Source: Candidatus Cloacimonadota bacterium (lineage in GTDB: Bacteria > Cloacimonadota > Cloacimonadia > Cloacimonadales > TCS61). From it: a stretch of 58,835 nucleotides of DNA. Positions 10,124 through 19,058 of the stretch are shown here, piece by piece. Every line of letters starts with the position of its first letter. Position 1 is the stretch's first letter. Position numbers and translations under genes: made by a program. The notes under the pieces are model-generated. The model was not told the DNA's origin and searched no databases. It saw nothing but the letters and a program-made list of their open reading frames with translations. Location: the NCBI GenBank assembly GCA_021157525.1, contig JAGGWK010000032.1, positions 1 to 58,835 on the forward strand. Reading direction: 5' to 3'.

Positions 10124-10711
10124 ATGGAACTTGTAGGAAGAATATTTGCCTTAGCCGTAGCTGCCATCTTTGTGCAGAACTTTGTGCTCTCACGCTTTCT
10201 CGGTCTTTGCCCGTATATCGGGGTTTCCAAAAAGCTGGATTCCGCCATTGGCATGGGCATGGCCGTTGTTTTCGTGATGACCATGGCTTCCACCATTACC
10301 TGGATGATCCAATATTTCCTGTTGAAACCGCTACATATTGAGTTTTTGCAGACTATCGCCTTCATCCTCACCATTGCATCGTTGGTGCAGTTGGTAGAGA
10401 TGGTGATACAAAAAACCGCCCCAGCCCTCTACAAATCCCTGGGAGTGTTCCTGCCTCTGATTACCACCAACTGCGCAGTTCTGGGGGTTTCTATCCTCAA
10501 TATCAATGAGCAACTGACATTCTTTGGGGCTATCCTCAACGGCCTGTTCGGCGGTCTGGGCTTTACGCTGGTTCTCATCCTGATGGCCGGCATACGTGAG
10601 CGTCTGGAAAAAGCTGACATCCCGCAGGCCATGCGTGGGATGCCCATTGCCATGATCGTGGCAGGATCCATGGCTATGGCCTTTTTGGGATTTTCCGGGA
10701 TGAGCTTGTAG
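10124..10711 (+). CDS. rnfA: Electron transport complex subunit RnfA
   Basis: IFVQNFVLSRFLGLCPYIGVSKKLDSAIGMG, ITTNCAVLGV. Confidence 0.96.
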   Translation: MELVGRIFALAVAAIFVQNFVLSRFLGLCPYIGVSKKLDSAIGMGMAVVFVMTMASTITWMIQYFLLKPLHIEFLQTIAFILTIASLVQLVEMVIQKTAPALYKSLGVFLPLITTNCAVLGVSILNINEQLTFFGAILNGLFGGLGFTLVLILMAGIRERLEKADIPQAMRGMPIAMIVAGSMAMAFLGFSGMSL

Positions 10712-10719
10712 GAGGCACC

Positions 10720-11619
10720 ATGACAGTAATCATATATTCAGTAGTTACCCTGGGAGTTTTGGCCTTGATTTACGGTCTGGGACTGGCTTTTGCATCGAAG
10801 AAATTTTATGTGGAAACAGATCCCAAAATTGAAGAGATTCAAGAAGCGCTTCCAGGCGCCAACTGCGGCGCCTGCGGGTATGCCGGTTGTGCGAGCTATG
10901 CTGAGGCGATAGTAAAAAACAATGAAGAGATAAATAAATGTGCCCCTGGTGGCGCCGATACCACAGCGGTCATCAGCAAGATCATGGGTGTTGAGGCTTC
11001 CACAAGCGAACGTAAAGTCGCCCTTATTCATTGCCAGAGTGGTGGTAAAAACAACACTTTCTTCCGCTATGAATATCAAGGTGTGGCTACCTGCCAAGCC
11101 GCAGTGCTGGTGGCCAATGGCCCAAACCTCTGTGATTGGGGATGCCTCTATCAAAATGACTGCCTGCGCGCCTGTCCCTTCGATGCCATCTCCTTGGATG
11201 AAAATGGCATGCGGATAATCGATACGGAAAAATGTACCGGCTGCGGCGCCTGCGTCAAGGCTTGTCCACGCAACCTCATCGAACTGGTTCCCGTAAGCAG
11301 GCGGGTTCATGTGATGTGTTCATCTCACGATAAAGGTGCCATTTCCCGCAAAGTGTGTGGCAATTCTACTGCCTGCATCGCCTGCACCCTGTGTGTGAAA
11401 AAATGTCCGGTAAATGCCATCGAGATGAATAACAATGTGGCGGTAATCGATTATACCAAGTGCATTAACTGCGGCCAATGCGCCGACGTATGCCCTACCG
11501 GTGCCATCGTTGACCCCCTGAAAGAAGTGCGAGCCAGGAAAAAAGCAGAAGCAAAAGCCAAGGCCGAAGCGGCCAAAAAAGCTATGGAAGCCAAAAAAGC
11601 CGCTGAAGCAAAACAATAG
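10720..11619 (+). CDS. rnfB: Electron transport complex subunit RnfB, with Ala/Lys/Glu-rich C-terminal tail
   Basis: LPGANCGACGYAGCASYAEAI, several CxxCxxCxxxCP clusters. Confidence 0.95.
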   Translation: MTVIIYSVVTLGVLALIYGLGLAFASKKFYVETDPKIEEIQEALPGANCGACGYAGCASYAEAIVKNNEEINKCAPGGADTTAVISKIMGVEASTSERKVALIHCQSGGKNNTFFRYEYQGVATCQAAVLVANGPNLCDWGCLYQNDCLRACPFDAISLDENGMRIIDTEKCTGCGACVKACPRNLIELVPVSRRVHVMCSSHDKGAISRKVCGNSTACIACTLCVKKCPVNAIEMNNNVAVIDYTKCINCGQCADVCPTGAIVDPLKEVRARKKAEAKAKAEAAKKAMEAKKAAEAKQ

Positions 11620-11631
11620 AAAGACCACTAT

Positions 11632-11669
11632 AAAAAGGCGAAAACCTACCCTGTTTTCGCCTTTTTTCT
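11632..11669 (+). terminator. Rho-independent terminator of the rnf operon
   Basis: AAAAAGGCGAAAAC-ctaccct-GTTTTCGCCTTTTTT. Confidence 0.85.
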
Positions 11670-11703
11670 TGCCCCCACAGCAACCATTTACAATCGTGGC
11701 TCC

Positions 11704-12360
11704 ATGATGAAAATAATACTGAGTTATTACGAATCCCGGTTGCGTAAACGCGGGCAGAAGCTTTTGATAAAAGCCAGATATAAACAGGCTTTCCGCTGCT
11801 TCTCCAAAGCTCTGAAAATCAATGAATCCCCGGAAAATCAGTTTCACCTTGGCCTCACTTTATTATCACTCCAGCGCTACGTCGAAGCGGAAACCCTGTT
11901 TCGCATCGTAAAAAAACGCATGCCGGAAAATGAGATCAACATCATTTCCCTGGGAGAATCTCTGATGATGCAACGAAAATGGGACGATGCCGCAAACTGC
12001 TATACAGAGCTAGTGAAAGGCAGCCCCCGAGGCACCGCCTTCCAAAGCATCCTGAACATCGCCGAAGATGTGGCTCTGCGAGAAAAATATGTGCGCTCCC
12101 GGGAGCTGATTGCCCAAGCCCAAACCGCTGTGAAAGACAACCACCTGGATGAGGCCATTACCCTCTTGCATCAAGCCAGAGAATACCAGCCCCAAAATCC
12201 GACGATTCTGCATAACATCGCATCCATCCTGCGTTTACAAAAGAAATTTCCTGAAGCGCTGCCTTTTATTCAGCAGGCGATTAAGCTCGATCCGCAAAAT
12301 ATGAAGTTCCAAAATAACCTCTTGCTTATCCAGCGAAAAATCAAAAAGAATGGTAGTTGA
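11704..12360 (+). CDS. TPR-repeat protein
   Basis: Repeated FRCFSKALKINESPENQFHLGLTLLSLQRYVEAETLF / ALPFIQQAIKLDPQNMKF motifs. Confidence 0.75.
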   Translation: MMKIILSYYESRLRKRGQKLLIKARYKQAFRCFSKALKINESPENQFHLGLTLLSLQRYVEAETLFRIVKKRMPENEINIISLGESLMMQRKWDDAANCYTELVKGSPRGTAFQSILNIAEDVALREKYVRSRELIAQAQTAVKDNHLDEAITLLHQAREYQPQNPTILHNIASILRLQKKFPEALPFIQQAIKLDPQNMKFQNNLLLIQRKIKKNGS

Positions 12361-12432
12361 CAAAAGAGTTTTCAAATAAATTATCGTTCGGTGTCGGCGG
12401 ATGCGCCGTTCCGGTAACTACATCGAGGAGCC

Positions 12433-13242
12433 ATGATGATGAAACGAATTGTGTTTGGATTGCTTTGTTTATCTCTATCTTCACTATTTGCTACTACGTT
12501 TCAAGATGCCTATTTTAGGGACTACGGTGTGATCAATCGCCTGGTTCTTGTGTTTGACAGTCAGCCGGAAATGAAGGAAGATCAACTGCAAAATGTGATT
12601 TCCCTCACCATCCACGAGGCCTCTGCCAATCCTGATATCAGCCTGGAAATCGCCCCGGAAAACAAGGTGATGGAATCCTTTTTTTATCAGGTTTCCGGCA
12701 CCACCCTCACTATCTCTATCGCTACTCATCGGATGGCGCAATATCGTTCTTTTTGCATGAAACAAGGGGATATTTTCAAAGTTGTTTTCGATCTCTACGC
12801 AGTTTTCCCGCCCATTGTACGCCAGGATGCAGCCAGTTTTGCCTATTTTTATAATACCGTTGGCTATCCCGATAGTGCCGCATTTTATCAAGCTATCTCT
12901 CTCCAGCTGCCTGAAGAAGTGGCGGAAACAGATAGCCAGGGCACCTTTGTAGATATCCAGACAGTGGAAGTAAAACCATCCGGACATGCTTCTCTTCTGC
13001 CCTTGATTCTGGCCGCTATCGCCGTGCTACTGATTGCTGGAATCCTGTGGCGTATCAAAAAGAAGAAGCCTGCAGCCAAAGAAATAGCGCCGTCACCGTT
13101 GCGGAATACCGATGGTTTTTTGCCTCAGGAGATTTTGGAGCTGATGGTGCGGGATCTTGATGCTCACAACTGGGAGCCGCAAGCCATCGCAGACGAGTTG
13201 CAAGTGAGTCTTGAAGTAATCCAGGAAATTTTGAGCAATTAG
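12433..13242 (+). CDS. Exported single-pass membrane protein of unknown function with C-terminal helical domain
   Basis: Signal peptide MMMKRIVFGLLCLSLSSLFA; TM LLPLILAAIAVLLIAGILW; tail LELMVRDLDAHNWEPQAIADELQVSLEVIQEILSN. Confidence 0.6.
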   Translation: MMMKRIVFGLLCLSLSSLFATTFQDAYFRDYGVINRLVLVFDSQPEMKEDQLQNVISLTIHEASANPDISLEIAPENKVMESFFYQVSGTTLTISIATHRMAQYRSFCMKQGDIFKVVFDLYAVFPPIVRQDAASFAYFYNTVGYPDSAAFYQAISLQLPEEVAETDSQGTFVDIQTVEVKPSGHASLLPLILAAIAVLLIAGILWRIKKKKPAAKEIAPSPLRNTDGFLPQEILELMVRDLDAHNWEPQAIADELQVSLEVIQEILSN

Positions 13243-13245
13243 CCC

Positions 13246-13971
13246 ATGATGGCATTGTTACAACGGTTTTTGCCCGAGGTCTCATCCCTCTCCACCAGTG
13301 GACCCTGGCTTTTGCTCTATTCCCTGGCTGTAGCTTTTGGGGTAGGATGGCTGAAAAAGCATACTGGCATGCGCACCGCTTACACCCGCAAAATTTTTCA
13401 TTTCTTCATCTTTTCTCTGGCTGGCGTGCTGCACCTGTGGCGGGGGTCTCAGATGGTTTCACTGTTTGGAATCATCACCGTCCCGATAGTGCTGGTCGGG
13501 GTTTTTCTAGGAGAGAAGAGCTGGTTTTATCGAGCGCTGGCACGTCCCAAAGATGCGCCCCATCAAGCTTTTTTTGTGTTAGTACCCCTTTTCACCACGG
13601 CTCTGGGGGGCATTTTCAGTAACCTGCTTTTCCCCTCTTTTGCCTACATCGGCTATTTTGCGGGTGGGTGGGGAGACGCCATCGGCGAGCCGGTGGGAGC
13701 CTGTTTTGGCAAACATCCTTACAAGGTTTCATCACCTCTGGGTGTGTCCGCCACCCGCACGATTGAGGGTTCCCTGGCGGTTTGTGGTGTCAGCGTGTTT
13801 ATCACGGCTCTGGCTCTGGTATTCAGTGGATATCCCTTGATGCAGATAACCATTGCATCCTGTGCTGTAGGTGTGGGGGTGATGCTGGTGGAAGCGGTGA
13901 GCACCCATGGATTCGATAATCTTACTATTCAGGTAGCAGCCTCAGGCATTGCCTGGATGCTACTCCGATAA
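13246..13971 (+). CDS. Phytol/dolichol kinase-like integral membrane protein
   Basis: TRKIFHFFIFSLAG and GGWGDAIGEPVGACFGKHPYKV resemble phytol/dolichol kinase family motifs. Confidence 0.65.
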   Translation: MMALLQRFLPEVSSLSTSGPWLLLYSLAVAFGVGWLKKHTGMRTAYTRKIFHFFIFSLAGVLHLWRGSQMVSLFGIITVPIVLVGVFLGEKSWFYRALARPKDAPHQAFFVLVPLFTTALGGIFSNLLFPSFAYIGYFAGGWGDAIGEPVGACFGKHPYKVSSPLGVSATRTIEGSLAVCGVSVFITALALVFSGYPLMQITIASCAVGVGVMLVEAVSTHGFDNLTIQVAASGIAWMLLR

Positions 13972-14005
13972 GCCTGATCAGCAAAGTATAAAGTCCGAAA
14001 CGTAA

Positions 14006-15280
14006 CTACAGTTCGTCGATAACCTTCAACACTTCTGAGATGGTATATAATGATCCCGAGATAACAACCAGATCGTCGGCATTTGCCTCAGCGATGGCAG
14101 CTTTGGCAGCATCAACCACGTGGGGAATGGTTTTGTATGGTGTAGCAAAACGGGAGGCAATGTTGGCCTGATCTTCGATTTCCGCTGCTCGGGTAGATTC
14201 GTTTTTTGAGATGTACAAAACATCTGAAACCTCACAAACCATTTTGATGATAGATTCGAGATTTTTATCCCGCAAAATAGCCAACACAAAGAGGATGCGT
14301 TTGTTTGGAAATATCTGTTTTAAATTGCTGACCAGAGCGGTCATTCCCTCTTCATTATGGGCACCATCGATGAGTACGGTGGGCTCGGTACGCAAAATCT
14401 GCATGCGTCCCGGCCAGTTTACCTGACGCAGAGCATTGGTTACTGCATCCCAGTCTATAGCCAGACCACGGGCGTTCATGTAGAGTTTAAAGGCAGCTAT
14501 CGCCACAGCAGCATTGTGCGCCTGGTGTTTGCCCAGAAGATTTGTGGTGATGGAATGTTTGCATTGGCAATCGTAATAGGTAAAGCGAGTGCCATCCTCA
14601 GTGAGCTCGATGTTTCCAGCACCAAAATTATTACCGTAGCACATCACAGGCGCGTTGTGTTTTTTAGCGATGGGAAGAATCACATCCAGCGCTGCGTCGG
14701 GGATATCGCCCAGCACGAGAGGAGTGTCATCCTTAATGATGCCGGCTTTTTCGGTGGCGATTTTTTCCAGAGAATTCCCCAGACTTTTGGTGTGGTCGTA
14801 GGCAATAGATGTAATGGCACAAATGGTTGAAGCAAAGGGATTGGTGCCATCCAGGCGGCCCCCCAGACCTACTTCAAAGATGGATGTATCTACCTCTTTT
14901 TGAAAAAAGTGCCAAAATGCCATGCCGGTGGTGATCTCAAAAAAAGACGCTTCGTTGGCCTCAAAAACCTGCTGCCACTCCTTATACAGAGCCCCCAGCT
15001 CTTCCAAAGAGATGTTGGTGCCGTTCACCCGAATGCGTTCACGATAATCCACCAGATGGGGCGAAGTGTTGAGTCCGGTGGTAAGACCGTGGGCTAACGT
15101 CATGGCTTCCAGCATAGCAGCGGTGGATCCTTTGCCATTGGTTCCGGCTATGTGAAAACCCCGCAATTTGGTATTTGGTGTATTCATGGCGGCCAGGATG
15201 TTTAGCATCCTGTCCAGACCAAGTTTGACATTTCCCGAATGACGGCGATAAATATAATCTAATAACTCCTGGTATTTCAT
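14006..15280 (-). CDS. folC: Folylpolyglutamate synthase/dihydrofolate synthase
   Basis: FHIAGTNGKGSTAAMLEAM, VGLGGRLDGTNPF, LIDGAHNEEGM. Confidence 0.95.
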   Translation of the reverse strand: MKYQELLDYIYRRHSGNVKLGLDRMLNILAAMNTPNTKLRGFHIAGTNGKGSTAAMLEAMTLAHGLTTGLNTSPHLVDYRERIRVNGTNISLEELGALYKEWQQVFEANEASFFEITTGMAFWHFFQKEVDTSIFEVGLGGRLDGTNPFASTICAITSIAYDHTKSLGNSLEKIATEKAGIIKDDTPLVLGDIPDAALDVILPIAKKHNAPVMCYGNNFGAGNIELTEDGTRFTYYDCQCKHSITTNLLGKHQAHNAAVAIAAFKLYMNARGLAIDWDAVTNALRQVNWPGRMQILRTEPTVLIDGAHNEEGMTALVSNLKQIFPNKRILFVLAILRDKNLESIIKMVCEVSDVLYISKNESTRAAEIEDQANIASRFATPYKTIPHVVDAAKAAIAEANADDLVVISGSLYTISEVLKVIDEL

Positions 15281-15294
15281 ATTTCCTCAATAAG

Positions 15295-15327
15295 AAAAAA
15301 ACCTCCAATCGACATTGAAGGTTTTTT
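15295..15327 (-). terminator. Rho-independent terminator
   Basis: AACCTcCAATcgacATTGaAGGTT flanked by A/T tracts, downstream of the 15347-15712 gene. Confidence 0.7.
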
Positions 15328-15346
15328 CCATATAAATTTTAGTTTG

Positions 15347-15712
15347 CTAATCGGTAAGCGATTCAGGCAATTTATGGTCTTTGAATTTGTCTTCATGAGG
15401 GCATCTCACGATGATTTCTCCGGTAACGATGTCACCCGACATAAAGTACTTATCACCCACGCCGTTTTCCGGGCATTCGTAGGTAGCCTTTAGATAGCCT
15501 GTACGCTTCAGGTCTTGCGCAGTACCGGTAAAGCTCTCGTTCCGATCTTCCATATATCGTTTTATGGCATCGTAGGTGATGCTCATGTTACGGATGCACT
15601 CATCGGTTTTCTGCTTGCGATTTACATTATATTTTTGGGGAAGAATCAGGATAAAGGCCAGTAACAACAAAGCCACAACGCTGATAACTTTATAAATGGT
15701 AATCTTCTTCAT
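15347..15712 (-). CDS. Small single-pass membrane protein, pseudopilin-like architecture
   Basis: MKKITIYKVISVVALLLLAFILI then ECIRNMSITYDAIKRYMED, GYLKATYECPENG. Confidence 0.5.
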   Translation of the reverse strand: MKKITIYKVISVVALLLLAFILILPQKYNVNRKQKTDECIRNMSITYDAIKRYMEDRNESFTGTAQDLKRTGYLKATYECPENGVGDKYFMSGDIVTGEIIVRCPHEDKFKDHKLPESLTD

Positions 15713-15857
15713 TCCAGCTCCTCTTTCTTTTTTATCGATAAACTTGGACTTCATGTTTTGCGTCAAGCATTTTGTTGATTATCAGAACATTTTTGATATT
15801 TCTTGACCAAAAAATCATCGAAACAAGAGTATGCCGAAAAACATCAGGAGGTCCGAT

Positions 15858-16784
15858 ATGTCTCGTAAAGTATTGGTCGCTACCGAGAAACCCTTTGCCA
15901 AGGATGCAGTAATCGGCATACAGGATGCATGCAAAAAGCAAGGCTATGATTGCATCCTGCTGGAGAAGTATGCCGACAAAGCAGATCTGTTAAACGCAGT
16001 TGCAGAAGTGGATGCGTTAATTATCCGCAGCGATAAAATCACCCGTGAAGTGATAGAACACGCCAGGAACCTGAAGATTGTGGTACGGGGCGGCGCTGGC
16101 TACGACAACGTAGATCTGGCAGCAGCTACCGAAAACAAGGTGGTTGTGATGAACACCCCGGGACAAAATTCCAACGCCGTTGCCGAACTGGCTTTTGGGA
16201 TGATGCTCTACATGGCCCGCAACAAATTCAACGGGAAATCTGGCTCTGAGCTGAAAAATAAAAGCATCGGCATCCATGCCTATGGAAATGTGGGACGCAA
16301 CATCGCCCGCATCGCCCAAGGTTTTGGGATGACGGTTTGTGCCTTTGATCCCTTCATCTCCGCCGATGTCATGCAGGCAGACGGTGTGAAACCGATGGAA
16401 AGCGTGGAAGAGATGTACGCCACCTGCGATTACATTTCCCTCAATCTTCCGCTCATCGAAGCCACTCGCAAAGCCATCCATTATAATCTGATGAAAACCA
16501 TGAAAAAAGGTGCTACCATTGTAAACACAGCCCGTAAAGAAATTGTCTGCGAAGATGGTTTGAAAATGATGTTGGCAGAACGTCCTGACTTCAAATATAT
16601 CTCTGACATCGCCCCCGTTTGCGCTGATGAATTGATGGAAAAATTCGGAAGCCAGTGTTTCTTCACACCGAAGAAAATGGGTGCTCAAACAGGTGAAGCA
16701 AATGTAAATGCCGGTGTTGCAGCAATTAATCAAATCATCGGATACCTGGAGAAGGGAATCACAACTTTTCAGGTGAATAAGTAG
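15858..16784 (+). CDS. serA: D-3-phosphoglycerate dehydrogenase (short form)
   Basis: NLKIVVRGGAGYDNVDLAAA, IGIHAYGNVGRNIARIAQGFGM, GATIVNTARKEIV; SD AGGAGG before ATG 15858; serC downstream. Confidence 0.88.
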   Translation: MSRKVLVATEKPFAKDAVIGIQDACKKQGYDCILLEKYADKADLLNAVAEVDALIIRSDKITREVIEHARNLKIVVRGGAGYDNVDLAAATENKVVVMNTPGQNSNAVAELAFGMMLYMARNKFNGKSGSELKNKSIGIHAYGNVGRNIARIAQGFGMTVCAFDPFISADVMQADGVKPMESVEEMYATCDYISLNLPLIEATRKAIHYNLMKTMKKGATIVNTARKEIVCEDGLKMMLAERPDFKYISDIAPVCADELMEKFGSQCFFTPKKMGAQTGEANVNAGVAAINQIIGYLEKGITTFQVNK

Positions 16785-16878
16785 TCAAAGAAATATTTGA
16801 GTCTCTCGATATTTTGTATTGACACGAAAAACATGCCTTCATAAAAAGGCCCACGTAAAGAGTGATTAATGCAAATAA

Positions 16879-16953
16879 TCCTGAATAGCTCAGCGGTAGA
16901 GCGGGTGGCTGTTAACCACTAGGTCGGGGGTTCAAATCCCTCTTCAGGAGCCA
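16879..16953 (+). tRNA. tRNA-Asn(GTT), CCA encoded
   Basis: TCCTGAA...TTCAGGA acceptor, anticodon loop CTGTTAA, GGTTCAAATCC T-arm, GCCA end. Confidence 0.97.
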
Positions 16954-16959
16954 TATGAG

Positions 16960-16987
16960 AAAGGCCTTCTTCGGAAGGCCTTTTACT
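16960..16987 (+). terminator. Rho-independent terminator after tRNA-Asn
   Basis: AAAGGCCTTC-TTCG-GAAGGCCTTTT. Confidence 0.85.
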
Positions 16988-17373
16988 TTGTCCCATAACG
17001 GCTTCGCCGCATAGGACAAGCTTGAGCTTTGCATGGTTATGATTTCAATACCCGGAACGGTTCCTTCTCCGCTGGAGAGAAGCTTGCCCGCCCACGCCCG
17101 GGAGGGGTTGCCTGATCATAGCGAAAGACGGAGGATGTTCTCAACTTCTGAATCCAAACCTACTGAACAATGAAATTTCCTGCCCTGTGAAATGTGAAAT
17201 TGGAAATGGACTGTCGTGCCCTTTTTCTCACCCATTCTTTCATTTCCGCGCAGGTAATAAACCCCTTCCCATCCATGGCTGTATGCATCCCTGAAAAAGA
17301 GATAAAAAAAGCTTGCTCAAAAAAACACAATTTCAAAAAATACGGCCAATAACAATAACGGAGGAGCTAACGC

Positions 17374-18453
17374 ATGAGAGTTCACAATTTCAATGCAGGC
17401 CCGGCAGTTTTACCGCTGGAGGTTCTGAAGGAAGTACAGGCCGAGATGCTTGATTACCGTGGCAATGGTCTTTCTGTAATGGAGATGAGTCACCGATCTA
17501 AAGCATATAATGAGATTATCACTGATGCACAGGCAACCATGCTGCGTCTGATGGGCTTGGGTGATGACTATGTAGCGCTGTTTCTACAGGGCGGCGCCAG
17601 TACTCAATTTCTGATGATCCCGATGAATTTCTGCCCCGAAGGCAAGGTAGCCAATTACATCGATACCGGTGCATGGGCAACCAAAGCCTGGAAAGAAGCC
17701 AAGAAAATCGGTAAGGAATATCACGTCGCCGCAACGTCGGAAGACAAAGCCTTTACCTATATTCCCAAGACATGGAAACTCAGCGAAAATCCTGCTTATC
17801 TGCACATTACCACCAACAACACCATCCGGGGATCCGAGTGGAAGATCGATCCGGACGTACCAGCCGGTGTACCCCTCATCGCCGATATGTCGTCAAACTT
17901 CCTTTCCCGCCCACTGGATTTTGCCAAATACGATGTGATGTATGGTGGTGCACAAAAGAACATCGGCCCAGCCGGAGCTACTTTTGTAGTCATGCGCAAA
18001 ACCATGCTGGAAAAAGTAAACCCCGGCCTGCCTACCATGCTGGATTACAATACCCACGTCAGCAAAGGTTCGATGTTTAACACACCCCCTGCCTTCGCCA
18101 TTTATGTCATCGGCAAAGTGCTGCACTGGATTGAAGACAATGGCGGACTGGAAGCACGGAAAGCTTACAATGAGAAAAAGGCTGCCTATCTGTATGACAT
18201 CTTCGATTCTTCCGACTTTTATCAGGGCACAGTAGTTCCCGAAGATCGCTCCTTCATGAATATCCCCTTCCGTCTTCCCACGGAAGAGCTGGAAAAGAAA
18301 TTCATCGCTGAAGCAGCAGAAAAAGGTATGATCGGGCTGAAAGGTCATCGTAGCGTTGGCGGATGCCGTGCTTCGGTGTATAATTCTCTGCCCATGGAAT
18401 CAGCTCAAGCTCTGGCAGCTTTTATGCTGGAATTTGAGAAAAACAACAAGTAA
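17374..18453 (+). CDS. serC: Phosphoserine aminotransferase
   Basis: MRVHNFNAGPAVLPLEVL, GGASTQFLMIPMNF, MYGGAQKNIGPAG. Confidence 0.97.
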   Translation: MRVHNFNAGPAVLPLEVLKEVQAEMLDYRGNGLSVMEMSHRSKAYNEIITDAQATMLRLMGLGDDYVALFLQGGASTQFLMIPMNFCPEGKVANYIDTGAWATKAWKEAKKIGKEYHVAATSEDKAFTYIPKTWKLSENPAYLHITTNNTIRGSEWKIDPDVPAGVPLIADMSSNFLSRPLDFAKYDVMYGGAQKNIGPAGATFVVMRKTMLEKVNPGLPTMLDYNTHVSKGSMFNTPPAFAIYVIGKVLHWIEDNGGLEARKAYNEKKAAYLYDIFDSSDFYQGTVVPEDRSFMNIPFRLPTEELEKKFIAEAAEKGMIGLKGHRSVGGCRASVYNSLPMESAQALAAFMLEFEKNNK

Positions 18454-18509
18454 CCTGGTTCGGTAATACACATACGGCACAGGCCTTCGCTGGTCTGTGC
18501 CGCTATTCT

Positions 18510-19058
18510 ATGCCAACATCAGCATCATCCCTCTTTGTTCTGGATGCAACCGATCGCCCACGCTATCTGGTTCATCTTGGCTTTCTCACTGCTTTGGCAG
18601 TTTCCATGTATTTGCTGGAAATGCTCATACCCAAGCCGATGCCCTTTATGAAGCTGGGATTAGCAAACATCGTGGTACTGCTGCTTTTGCTGCATCATCA
18701 TCCTCGGGCAGCCATCATCGTTGCCTTGGGCAAAACCGTGGTAGGTGGTCTTTTTTCAGGGATGCTGCTCTCACCCACCACCGCTCTCTCTCTGGCCGGC
18801 ACCCTTCTCTCCTTTGGGTTTATGCTCATCGCTTTACGACTGCCGCTGGGCATCCTGGGCATCAGCATTTGTGGCGCGGTAGGCCACAACGTAGGGCAAT
18901 TACTTATGGTGCGGCTGTTACTTGTTCCCAATGACGAGATTTTTCATTTGACGCCACTGTTGATCATCGTGGGGATGGTTACCGGAATTATTACAGGAAG
19001 CATCGCCTGGACGGTTGTTCAGGCAGTAAAAGGAGATTATGAAGAAATACATCGGTAG
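18510..19058 (+). CDS. Gx transporter / heptaprenyl diphosphate synthase component I-like membrane protein
   Basis: EMLIPKPMPFMKLGLANIVVLLLL, GKTVVGGLFSGMLLSPT, GHNVGQLLMV. Confidence 0.8.
   Translation: MPTSASSLFVLDATDRPRYLVHLGFLTALAVSMYLLEMLIPKPMPFMKLGLANIVVLLLLLHHHPRAAIIVALGKTVVGGLFSGMLLSPTTALSLAGTLLSFGFMLIALRLPLGILGISICGAVGHNVGQLLMVRLLLVPNDEIFHLTPLLIIVGMVTGIITGSIAWTVVQAVKGDYEEIHR

Noticed and set aside
16017-16733. 238-aa minus-strand ORF opposite serA
   Set aside because: Antisense shadow of serA; His/Phe/Gly-rich composition typical of complement frames.
18476-18501. GGCACAGgCCttcgcTGGtCTGTGCC hairpin after serC as a terminator
   Set aside because: Good stem but no following U-tract, so not called as an intrinsic terminator.
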